A stretch of DNA of 64,000 nucleotides, from contig NZ_JAUOTP010000001.1 in the NCBI RefSeq assembly GCF_030546695.1, forward strand, positions 434,001 to 498,000, given 5' to 3'. Under the pieces are notes generated by a model. The model saw nothing but the letters and a program-made list of their open reading frames with translations. It did no database searches and had not been told where the DNA came from. The stretch's first letter is position 1. Every line of letters starts with the position of its first letter. Both the position numbers and the translations under genes were made by a program. Source of the DNA: Sphingomonas natans (lineage in GTDB: Bacteria > Pseudomonadota > Alphaproteobacteria > Sphingomonadales > Sphingomonadaceae). Positions 28,004 through 34,875 of the stretch are shown here, piece after piece.

Positions 28004-28870
28004 ATGCGCACCATTCCCGCCGTCCTGATCGCCGCCGCGTTGCTGGCGGCGACACCCGCCTCCGCCCGGCCCGCTTTGTGGAAGCTCGCCGACGCGGATA
28101 CGACCATCTATCTATTCGGCACGATCCACGTTTTGCCGCCGGGGCTCAAGTGGCGCGACAAGACCATCGACGCGGCGATGGGACAGGCGCAGTCGCTGAC
28201 GCTGGAGGCGGTGCTCGACACCGATCCGGGGCAGGTCGCGGCGGTGATCACCTCGCTCGGGAGCGCCAAGGGCCTGCCGCCGCTCGCCGATCGCGTCTCG
28301 GCCGACAAGCGCGCGATGCTCGCGGCCCTGGTGGCGAAGAGCGGGCTCCCCGCCCCGTTCCTCGACGGACTGAAGACCTGGGCGGCGGCGGTCGTGCTGA
28401 CGGGCGCGGCGCTCGACCAGATCGGGCTGAAGGCGGGCGCCGAGGGGGTCGAGCCGCAGGTCTCCGCCCTGTTCCGCGCGGTCGACAAGCCCGTCGAGGG
28501 ACTCGAGACTGCCGCGCAGCAGCTCGGTTATTTCGATGCTTTGCCCGAAAGCTCGCAGCGCGCCTTCCTCGAGGCGACGCTCGACGATCCCAAGACTGCG
28601 CGCGCCGATTTCGATCGGATGATCAAGGCGTGGATGGCGGGCGACGTGACGGCGATCGAGAAGAGCTTCGCCGACGAGCCGGATTTCACGCCCGAGCTGC
28701 GCGGGCTGCTCATCGCCAAGCGCGATGCCGTGTGGGCGGAGGCGCTGGCGGAACGCCTGAAGCGCCCGGGCGTCCAGTTCGTCGCGGTCGGCGCAGGCCA
28801 TCTCGCGGGGACGGATAGCGTGCAAGTCTTCCTCGCGCGCAAAGGCCTCAAGGTCTCCCGTATCCAATAG
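28004..28870 (+). CDS. TraB/GumN family protein
   Basis: 288 residues with a signal peptide ([14 protein letters not shown]). The family signature appears as [15 protein letters not shown] (about 40-54) and the C-terminal [23 protein letters not shown]. The fold is related to Tiki-type metalloproteases; GxxH (GTIH) and GHLAG match their conserved histidine elements. GumN itself sits in xanthan clusters, but this copy is isolated; a periplasmic peptidase role is only inferred. Divergent from glyQ. Confidence 0.85.
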   Translation: MRTIPAVLIAAALLAATPASARPALWKLADADTTIYLFGTIHVLPPGLKWRDKTIDAAMGQAQSLTLEAVLDTDPGQVAAVITSLGSAKGLPPLADRVSADKRAMLAALVAKSGLPAPFLDGLKTWAAAVVLTGAALDQIGLKAGAEGVEPQVSALFRAVDKPVEGLETAAQQLGYFDALPESSQRAFLEATLDDPKTARADFDRMIKAWMAGDVTAIEKSFADEPDFTPELRGLLIAKRDAVWAEALAERLKRPGVQFVAVGAGHLAGTDSVQVFLARKGLKVSRIQ

Positions 28871-28971
28871 GCAATCTGAACCTCAGTTTAACGACCCGAA
28901 GACTTGTCATATCGCGCGAAACGCCAAAGTGATGCACGATTGTCACACGGTTCGTCGTTGCGATAAATCGA

Positions 28972-28995
28972 GGAACGTTCGGTCCAATAGTCGTT
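28972..28995 (+). promoter_or_regulatory. Candidate EcfG-type (GGAAC...CGTT) promoter of the OMP gene
   Basis: GGAAC (28972-28976) and CGTT (28992-28995) are 15 nt apart, 43 nt before the OMP start. The general stress sigma factor EcfG of alphaproteobacteria uses GGAAC with CGTT at 16-17 nt spacing, so this is one base short of the usual spacing. Confidence 0.35.
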
Positions 28996-29037
28996 TAGGG
29001 GCGGTGTCGTCACAATCGACATCGATAAGGATTGAAC

Positions 29038-29667
29038 ATGCGAAACTCTGTATTCCTCGTTTCCTGCGTCGCCGCTCTCGGCTTTGCCGCCGCTGCCCAG
29101 GCGCAGGATGCCGCCCCCGCCGGCACCTCGACCGACATCAGCGCGAACGGCACCGCGTTCCGCGGCTTCCGCGCCGAAGTGCAGGCAGGCGGCGATCGCT
29201 TCATGAGCCAGGGCCAGCATGACGATAAGTTCGCCTTCGGCGGCGCGATCGGCTTCGACGGCCAGATCGGCGAGAAGATCGTCGTCGGCCCCGAGGTCAG
29301 CTACTGGCGTTCGCGCGCCGAGAACGTCACGAACCCGCTCGGCGGCACCTATGCGCAGAAGTCGTTCGGCGAGATCGGCGCGGGCATCCGCGCGGGCTAT
29401 CTCGTCCAGCCGCAGATCCTCGTCTATGGCATTGGCGGCTATGTCAGCGACAAGCAGCGCGCGGCCTTCACCGGCCCGAACAACAGCGGCACCGCGGGCG
29501 CCTTCTACAACGTCGTCCACACGAGCGGCTATCAGGTCGGCCTCGGCAGCGAATATTCGCTCAACGACAATGTCTATGTCGGCGCCGGCTATCGCTACTC
29601 GAACTATGCCGACCACACCGCGCGCCAGCGCGTGTTCCTGAGCGCGGGCGTGCGCTTCAAGCCGTAA
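29038..29667 (+). CDS. Outer-membrane beta-barrel protein (opacity-porin type)
   Basis: 209 residues. Signal peptide ends at AAAAQAQ. After a short linker, alternating strands typical of an eight-strand barrel: FRGFRAEVQAGGDRF, FAFGGAIGFDGQIGEKIVVGPEV, GAGIRAGYLVQPQILVYGIGGYV, YQVGLGSEYSLNDNVYVGAGYRYS and terminal RVFLSAGVRFKP. The last residues fit outer-membrane insertion signals although the final residue is Pro rather than Phe. AAGGA lies 7 nt before the ATG at 29038. Confidence 0.88.
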   Translation: MRNSVFLVSCVAALGFAAAAQAQDAAPAGTSTDISANGTAFRGFRAEVQAGGDRFMSQGQHDDKFAFGGAIGFDGQIGEKIVVGPEVSYWRSRAENVTNPLGGTYAQKSFGEIGAGIRAGYLVQPQILVYGIGGYVSDKQRAAFTGPNNSGTAGAFYNVVHTSGYQVGLGSEYSLNDNVYVGAGYRYSNYADHTARQRVFLSAGVRFKP

Positions 29668-29683
29668 GCCAACCCCTGCCCGA

Positions 29684-29760
29684 TCGTGCTGAGCCTGTCG
29701 AAGCACTGCCGTTCCTTCACTCAAGAAGGACGGCCCTTCGACAAGCTCAGTGCGAACGGA
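29684..29760. repeat. Inverted repeat GTGCTGAGCCTGTCGAAGCAC family
   Basis: Left arm TCGTGCTGAGCCTGTCGAAGC and right arm CTTCGACAAGCTCAGTGCGA are inverted, separated by about 30 bp with a smaller GTTCCTT/AAGGAC inverted segment. The same element, with base changes, is at 38639-38719. Lies between the OMP gene and the rplY terminator. Confidence 0.85.
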
Positions 29761-29798
29761 CGGATTATTGCGTTCCGGCCTCCGTTCCGCTAAGCGCG

Positions 29799-29840
29799 CG
29801 CCTCCTCGCCGGACATCCCTGGAGGCGGCGGGGCGTTTTT
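29799..29840 (+). terminator. Terminator or attenuator just upstream of rplY
   Basis: A 12-bp stem (29799-29810 with 29824-29835; one C-C mismatch, two G-U pairs) with a 13-nt loop is followed by TTTTT. It ends the OMP transcript or, being only 25 bp before rplY, may attenuate rplY. Confidence 0.6.
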
Positions 29841-29865
29841 AACCTAGCGAACTGGAGACAGACCT

Positions 29866-30492
29866 ATGAGCGATCAGCTCACCCTGTCGGCCGAGACGCG
29901 CGAACGGGCAGGCAAGGGAGCCTCCCGTGCCATGCGTCGTGAAGGCCGCGTCCCCGCCGTGATCTACGGTAACAAGCAGCAGCCGCTGTCGATCCACCTC
30001 GAATCGAAGGCCCTGATCAAGGCGCTTTCGACCGGCCACTTCATGAACACGGTCGTGATGATCGACGGTGTCGGCGAGGCGATCCGCACGCTGCCCAAGG
30101 ACGTCCAGTTCCATCCGGTCACCGATCGGCCGCTGCATGTCGATTTCCTGCGCATCGGCGAGCACACCACCGTGCATGTCGACGTGCCCGTCGTGTTCAC
30201 CGACGAGGAAGAGAGCCCCGGCATCAAGCGCGGCGGCGTGCTCAACGTCATCGTCCATGATCTGGGCTTAGTCGTCGATGCATCGGACATTCCGAGCGAG
30301 ATCAGCTTCTCGCTGAAGGGCCTCGAAGTCGGCGACAGCATCCACCTGTCGAGCATCACGCTGCCCAACGGCGCCAAGGCTGCCGACGACGGCGACGTGA
30401 CGATCGCGACGATCGTCGCTCCGTCCGCGCTCAAGTCGAGCGAAGGCGAAGCCGAGGATGCGGCTGCCGCGGAAGGCGAAGCCGAGGCGTAA
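29866..30492 (+). CDS. rplY: 50S ribosomal protein L25/general stress protein Ctc
   Basis: Binds 5S rRNA on the large subunit. N-terminal L25 domain ([24 protein letters not shown]), central [20 protein letters not shown], and the C-terminal TL5/Ctc domain, ending in an acidic Ala/Glu tail ([15 protein letters not shown]). 208 residues, standard for the long (Ctc) form. Upstream of pth as in most bacteria, with a repeat between. Confidence 0.95.
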   Translation: MSDQLTLSAETRERAGKGASRAMRREGRVPAVIYGNKQQPLSIHLESKALIKALSTGHFMNTVVMIDGVGEAIRTLPKDVQFHPVTDRPLHVDFLRIGEHTTVHVDVPVVFTDEEESPGIKRGGVLNVIVHDLGLVVDASDIPSEISFSLKGLEVGDSIHLSSITLPNGAKAADDGDVTIATIVAPSALKSSEGEAEDAAAAEGEAEA

Positions 30493-30499
30493 GCTTTAT

Positions 30500-30609
30500 C
30501 TCCCTCTCCCCTGAAGGGGAGAGGGTCGGGGAGAGGGGGAGTCGGAGCGACCGGCAGGCTGTGCGCTTGCCCCCTCTCCCCAGCCCTCTCCCCTGAAGGG
30601 GAGAGGGAG
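30500..30609. repeat. 110-bp palindromic repeat between rplY and pth (CCCTCTCCCC family)
   Basis: Near-perfect inverted halves: each has CCCTCTCCCC-TGAA-GGGGAGAGGG next to a GGGGAGAGGGGG arm, separated by a 30-bp core. The right end GAGAGGGAGG forms the purine-rich ribosome binding region of pth. Confidence 0.9.
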
Positions 30610-30612
30610 GAC

Positions 30613-31182
30613 GTGCAGCTCTGGGTCGGCCTCGGCAATCCGGGCGCGCAATATGCGCTGCATCGCCACAATGTCGGCTTCATGGCGGTCGATACGATCG
30701 CCGAGATGCACGGTTTCGAGCCGTGGAAGAAGCAGTTCCAGGGCTGGGCCTCGCTCGGCCGGATCGGCCCGCAGCGCATTCTGCTGCTGAAGCCCGCCAC
30801 CTTCATGAACGAGAGCGGGCGCTCGGTCGCCGAGGCGATGCGCTTCTACAAGCTCGAGCCGGCGGCGCTGACCGCCTTCCACGACGAGCTCGATCTGGAG
30901 CCCTTCCGCGTCAAGGTGAAGACCGGCGGCGGGGCCGCGGGCCATAATGGCCTGCGCTCGATCGACCAGCATCTCGGTCCCGATTTCCGGCGCGTGCGGA
31001 TCGGCATCGGCCATCCGGGACACAAGGACCGCGTCACGAACTATGTGCTTGGCCCCTATGCCAAGGCCGAGATGGACGATCTCGCCGACCTGCTCGGCGC
31101 GGTCGGTGCCGAGGCGCCCTTGCTGGCGGCGGGCGACGACGTGCGCTTCATGAACGAGGTCGCGCTGCGGCTGCGCGACTGA
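30613..31182 (+). CDS. pth: Peptidyl-tRNA hydrolase
   Basis: Frees tRNA from peptidyl-tRNA dropped by ribosomes. Catalytic set seen: LGNPGAQYALHRHNVGF (Asn10 region and catalytic His20-type), KPATFMNESGRSV, FHDELDLEPF and GGGAAGHNGLRSI. 189 residues, GTG start at 30613, 2 nt after a GGAGG which belongs to the preceding repeat. The spacing is short; translation may use the GAGAGGG a little further upstream. Confidence 0.95.
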   Translation: MQLWVGLGNPGAQYALHRHNVGFMAVDTIAEMHGFEPWKKQFQGWASLGRIGPQRILLLKPATFMNESGRSVAEAMRFYKLEPAALTAFHDELDLEPFRVKVKTGGGAAGHNGLRSIDQHLGPDFRRVRIGIGHPGHKDRVTNYVLGPYAKAEMDDLADLLGAVGAEAPLLAAGDDVRFMNEVALRLRD

Positions 31183-31186
31183 GCAG

Positions 31187-31927
31187 TCAGCGCGCCCGGC
31201 GCAGGCGCGGCGCGAGCTTGCCGACGCGGCCGCGATACTCCTCATAATCCTGCCCGAACATCCGGACGAGATCGCGTTCCTCATAGACGATCGCGATCAG
31301 CATATAGACCGACATGCCGACCGCCAGCAGCGCATGGCCGTAGCTCATGTGCGGCGTCGCCCAGAAAGCGATGAAGAAGCCGCTGTAGAGCGGGTGGCGG
31401 ACCAGCTTGTACAGCAAGGGCTGGCGCAGGACCGGCGCGGCGGCGGGCCGCTGGCGGAGCTGGTTCCACACCTGGCTGAGCCCGAACAGCTCGAAATGGT
31501 TGATCAGGAAGGTGCTGAGCAGCACGATCCCCCAGCCCGCGCCGAACACGACCCAGAGCAGCGGCGCGCCCAACGTGCCGCGCACGTCCCACACATCGCC
31601 CCTCAGCGGCTGCCAGAACAGGAAGAGCAGAACGAGCGCGGCGCTCGCGAACAGGACGAAAAGGCTGCGCTCGATCGCCTCGGGCACGATGCGCGTCCAC
31701 GCCGCCTTGAAGCCTGCGCGCGCCATGATACTGTGCTGGAGCCCGAAGACAAGGATCAGCAGCGCATCCACGGCGATCGCGGCGACCGGCGCAAGCGCGC
31801 TGGCAGGGTGATCGACGGTGCGCGGCAGGACAGCGAGATCGCCGACGAAGCCGATCAGATAGAGGAACACGCCCAGAAAGACGCCATAGGCCACGATACC
31901 GAACAGCAGATGCGCGACGCGAGACAT
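31187..31927 (-). CDS. MddA-like methyltransferase (isoprenylcysteine methyltransferase superfamily)
   Basis: 246 residues, six or so membrane helices. The pattern FGLQHSIMARAGFKAAWTRIVPEAIERS near residue 65, LSTFLINHFELFGLSQVW and LVRHPLYSGFFIAFWATP, and the C-terminal EERDLVRMFGQDYEEYR closely follow methanethiol S-methyltransferase (MddA), which makes dimethyl sulfide from methanethiol using S-adenosylmethionine; the RHP and EERDL segments are the cofactor-binding parts of the superfamily. ATG at 31927 has GGGGAGG 6 nt upstream. The MddA assignment is by similarity recalled; NnrU-like alternatives remain possible. Confidence 0.75.
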   Translation of the reverse strand: MSRVAHLLFGIVAYGVFLGVFLYLIGFVGDLAVLPRTVDHPASALAPVAAIAVDALLILVFGLQHSIMARAGFKAAWTRIVPEAIERSLFVLFASAALVLLFLFWQPLRGDVWDVRGTLGAPLLWVVFGAGWGIVLLSTFLINHFELFGLSQVWNQLRQRPAAAPVLRQPLLYKLVRHPLYSGFFIAFWATPHMSYGHALLAVGMSVYMLIAIVYEERDLVRMFGQDYEEYRGRVGKLAPRLRRAR

Positions 31928-32082
31928 CGCCGACCTCCCCATATTATATGTCCGGATCGGCACAATAACATCGCCGCACGGGAAAGGCCAGATTCGGCCC
32001 CTTTGCGTCGGCTGGCGCGGAAGCGCGATTCGCGTTACGCTGGGCGCGAGCCAGAAAATGGCCGGGGCCGGGGAGATGGCCG

Positions 32083-32274
32083 ATGGAGAGCGATAGCAAC
32101 CCGAGCCTGTTCTGGCTCGGGATCGAGGCCGAGAGCGATGATGCCGCGTGGCTGGCGCTGGTGCGCGAACGTCTCGACGGCCGGGGCCACGAGGCACCGC
32201 CGCCACGCCCGGAGAAGCGCAGCGCGCCGCGGGCCAAGGTCCGATCCGAAATCGCCGAGCTTGCGCTCGTCTAG
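32083..32274 (+). CDS. Small hypothetical protein (63 aa)
   Basis: Begins MESDSNPSLFWLGIEAESDDAAW; acidic first half, basic second half (RPEKRSAPRAKVRSEIAEL). GGGGAGA lies 7 nt before the ATG. Its last four bases overlap the stop of the convergent MliC-like gene. No family recognised; the ribosome binding site and the amino-acid composition favour a real gene. Confidence 0.55.
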   Translation: MESDSNPSLFWLGIEAESDDAAWLALVRERLDGRGHEAPPPRPEKRSAPRAKVRSEIAELALV

Positions 32275-32609
32275 CGCGCGCGACAGTCGGTGCCCGGCGT
32301 AGCGGCGACCTCTTCGCCTGCCGCGATCCGGCTGAGCGCGCCGTCGCGCCGGCCGGTGCCCCACCATTGCCAGCCGCCGCCGACATAGCGTTCGCCATCC
32401 GCCGCAGCGGCACGCGCAAGCTGCACGGTCGCGCCCGCGATCGTCAGCACCGCCGCGTCGCCGCCCGAATAGAGCACCTCGATCGTGCGCCCGTCGGCGC
32501 AGGCATAGAGCGCGCTCTGGCCGGTGGAGGGGGAGAAACGGGGCGGCTTGGCGGCGGCTGGCATGGCGCTGGCGAGGACGGCAAGCATCGGAAAAGCGGT
32601 ACGAAACAT
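32271..32609 (-). CDS. MliC-like lysozyme-inhibitor family secreted protein
   Basis: 112 residues from ATG 32609 with a signal peptide (LASAMPAAAK). The body YACADGRTIEVLYSGGDAAVLTIAG and RYVGGGWQWWGTGRRDGALSRI follows the MliC/PliC C-type-lysozyme inhibitor fold, including a paired cysteine (Cys in YACADG and in TDCRAR). Likely periplasmic; protection from host or predator lysozyme is a family inference. Weak ribosome binding site. Confidence 0.75.
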   Translation of the reverse strand: MFRTAFPMLAVLASAMPAAAKPPRFSPSTGQSALYACADGRTIEVLYSGGDAAVLTIAGATVQLARAAAADGERYVGGGWQWWGTGRRDGALSRIAAGEEVAATPGTDCRAR

Positions 32610-32655
32610 GACCGGCAAGTGGGCTGGCCGGCCGGGATGCGCAACCGCTGATCCT

Positions 32656-32758
32656 CCGTCATCCTGAACTTGTTTCAGGATCCAAGGCCAGCATTCTCAA
32701 GCCGCGCGACGGCGGATGGCGCGGGTAATGGATGCTGAAACGAGTTCAGCATGACGGG
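32656..32758. repeat. Inverted repeat CCGTCATCCTGAACTTGTTTCAGGATCC family
   Basis: Left arm CGTCATCCTGAACTTGTTTC and right arm GAAACGAGTTCAGCATGACG are inverted with about 50 bp between. A second copy is at 42186-42287. Lies between the MliC-like and DUF72 genes, where it could act as a terminator. Confidence 0.88.
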
Positions 32759-32771
32759 TTTCGAGGTGGCG

Positions 32772-33569
32772 CTACAGCCGCTCCAGCAGCGCCATCGCCG
32801 CCGCCGGCGCGCGGACCTTGGCGCCGTTGATCATGAACACGAAGGCGTCGCGCTGCGCGGCGGGGTGCGGGCCGCCGACATAATCGAGGCCGCGTGGGCT
32901 ATGCCCCCCTGCCCAGCTTTTCGCGACCTCCGCCCACTGATCGAGTTCGGCAGGGGAGTAACCGGTCGGCTCGTCCTCGCGCTGGCGCTGGAGGCGGGCA
33001 TAGGTGAAATCGGCGGTGATGTCGGCGATCTGCGGATAGGTCTCGTCGTCGGCGATGACGATCGCCGCATTGCGATCGCGGCAGAGCGTGACGAAGGCGG
33101 CGTCGCGGAACGTCTCGTGGCGCGGCTCGATCGCGTGGCGCAGCTTGAGGCCGCCATGACTTTCGGGGAGCAGATTGAGGAAGCGCGCGATATCCTCGCG
33201 ATCGAACTTCCGCGTGCCCGCGAACTGCCACAGGATCGGACCGAGCTTCGGGCCCAGCTCGACGAGGCCCTGCTCGAGAAAATTGGCGATCGCCTCGCCC
33301 GCCTCGGCCAGCTGTTTGCGCGTCACCGCATAGCGCGAGGCCTTGAGCGCGAAGACGAAGTCGTCGGGGGTGCGCCTGGCCCAATCGGCCCAGGTCTTGG
33401 GCTTCTGGCGCGAATAGAAGGTGCCGTTGATCTCGATCGCGGTGACGTGGGCGGACGCATATTCCAGCTCGAGCTTCTGCGGATGGCCCTTGGGGAAGAA
33501 ATTGTCGCGCCACGGTTCGTAGGTCCAGCCGCCGATGCCGACGCGGATTTGGCCTTTGCTGTCGGTCAT
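32772..33569 (-). CDS. DUF72 domain-containing protein
   Basis: 265 residues with the DUF72 TIM-barrel hallmarks: RVGIGGWTYEPWRDNFFP at the N-terminus, YASAHVTAIEINGTFYSRQKPKTWADWARRTP, and the later WQFAGTRKFD and AIEPRHETF. ATG at 33569. The family occurs in all domains, biochemical role unresolved. Upstream flank is a palindromic repeat. Confidence 0.88.
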   Translation of the reverse strand: MTDSKGQIRVGIGGWTYEPWRDNFFPKGHPQKLELEYASAHVTAIEINGTFYSRQKPKTWADWARRTPDDFVFALKASRYAVTRKQLAEAGEAIANFLEQGLVELGPKLGPILWQFAGTRKFDREDIARFLNLLPESHGGLKLRHAIEPRHETFRDAAFVTLCRDRNAAIVIADDETYPQIADITADFTYARLQRQREDEPTGYSPAELDQWAEVAKSWAGGHSPRGLDYVGGPHPAAQRDAFVFMINGAKVRAPAAAMALLERL

Positions 33570-33582
33570 TCTGCTTGCCCCT

Positions 33583-33722
33583 ACCCAATCCCGTTTGGTT
33601 CGAGCGTAGTGGAGAACGCGGCTAGCATCGAGCAAAGTCGAGATGCGGCTCACCTGGCACGGGCTCTCGGCTTCGCTCGATCCCTGCGCGTTCTCGACAA
33701 GCTCGAACCCAACGGATTGGGG
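33583..33722. repeat. Inverted repeat of the TTCGAG...GAGAACGCG family
   Basis: Left arm (33583-33640: CCCAATCCCGTTTGGTTCGA then GGAGAACGCGG and ATCGAG) is matched inverted by 33660-33722 (CTCGATCCCTGCGCGTTCTC then TCGAACCCAACGG). Degenerate compared with the other families. It fills the space between the DUF72 and dehydratase genes. Confidence 0.75.
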
Positions 33723-33740
33723 GGCGGTGGCGCTCGCGGG

Positions 33741-34691
33741 TCAACCCTCCGCCAGCACCGCCGCAAACGCCGCCGGATCGACATTGCTGCCCGAGCAGAC
33801 GATCACCGTCTCGACATCGTCGTCGGGCAGCTTGCCCGCGAGCAGCGCCGCCAGCGCGACGCTCCCGCCCGGCTCCACCACCAGCCCGAGCCCGAACGCG
33901 AAGCGCATCGCCGCGCGATGCTCCGCCTCGCTGATCGCGACGCCGCGCGCACCCGCCGCCTGGAGCGCGTCGAAGGTCAGGTCCGCCACGCGCCGCGTTT
34001 GCAGCGCGTCGCAGGCGGTGGCGGGCGCGTCGGCGGGCACCTCGACGATCGCGCCGGCGGCGAGGCCGCGTCCCATATCGTCCCAGCCCTCGGGCTCGGC
34101 GAAGATAATCTCGCTGTCGGGCAGAGCGAGCGCGATCCCCGCCGACAGCCCGCCGCCGCCGCACGGCATGACGACGCGGCCGGGCACGCGGCCAAGCTGG
34201 CGCGCAATCTCCAGCCCGATCGTCCCCTGCCCTTCGATCACGTCGACATCGTCGAACGAAGGCACGAGCACGGCTTGGCGCTCGGCCGCCAGCTCGGCGG
34301 CGATGACCTCGCGGCTCTGGCGATAGCGATCATAGGAGTAGATTTCCGCGCCGAGTGCGCGCGTGCCCTCCACCTTCACCGCGGGCGCGTTCGACGGCAT
34401 CACGATCAGCGCGCGCATGCCGAGCAGTTTCGCCGCGCGCGCGACGCCTTGTGCGTGATTGCCCGAGGAGAAGGCGACGACGCCGGCGCCATGCTGCGCG
34501 GGCGTCATCTGGACGAGCCGGTTATAGGCGCCGCGATATTTGAACGCCCCGCCTTGCTGCAGCGACTCGGCCTTCAGCCAGTGGCGGCGGCCGCGAACTT
34601 CGAACGGCAGCAAGGGCGTTTCCGAGACGACGTTTTTCACGCGCGCCGCAGCTGCGACAACACCCTGGAAACTCGGCACTTTTCCGCTCAT
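33741..34691 (-). CDS. PLP-dependent threonine dehydratase/serine racemase family enzyme
   Basis: 316 residues of fold-type II. PLP lysine in LQQGGAFKYRGAYN, the substrate loop SSGNHAQGVA and the glycine loop CGGGGLSAGI, with C-terminal CSGSNVDP. No regulatory ACT domain, so it resembles catabolic threonine dehydratase or serine racemase rather than IlvA. ATG 34691 has AGGAG 6 nt upstream. Divergent from the ornithine decarboxylase gene, sharing a 184-bp region with its leader. Confidence 0.87.
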   Translation of the reverse strand: MSGKVPSFQGVVAAAARVKNVVSETPLLPFEVRGRRHWLKAESLQQGGAFKYRGAYNRLVQMTPAQHGAGVVAFSSGNHAQGVARAAKLLGMRALIVMPSNAPAVKVEGTRALGAEIYSYDRYRQSREVIAAELAAERQAVLVPSFDDVDVIEGQGTIGLEIARQLGRVPGRVVMPCGGGGLSAGIALALPDSEIIFAEPEGWDDMGRGLAAGAIVEVPADAPATACDALQTRRVADLTFDALQAAGARGVAISEAEHRAAMRFAFGLGLVVEPGGSVALAALLAGKLPDDDVETVIVCSGSNVDPAAFAAVLAEG

Positions 34692-34806
34692 TCGTCGCTC
34701 CTGGGGCACGATCCGTCCGGGTGCGAAACCGCGCCAGAAACCGACCTGAAATTGAAACTTTACAGGGGGGGGTGTCGTCCTTATGTACCGCGCCTCGCTG
34801 CCCCAT

Positions 34807-34870
34807 GGGACTTCCAGCCGCAAGGCAGCTTTTTTCCGCAACGACTTGCCGTCAGGCATTTGGAGGTCCC
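34807..34870 (+). promoter_or_regulatory. Structured leader of the ornithine decarboxylase gene (speF-like)
   Basis: GGGACTTCC (34807-34815) pairs with GGAGGTCCC (34862-34870), nine pairs with one G-U. Within the loop are two small hairpins: GCC-GCAA-GGC (34817-34826) and TGCC-GTCA-GGCA (34847-34858), joined by a U6-containing linker. The 3-prime arm contains the only good Shine-Dalgarno sequence (GGAGG) for the TTG start at 34876, so closing the stem would block translation. An alphaproteobacterial motif called speF is known in front of ornithine decarboxylase genes; this leader may be that motif, not verified. The stretch from ATG 34783 is also open in frame with the gene. Confidence 0.65.
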
Positions 34871-34875
34871 TTGAA

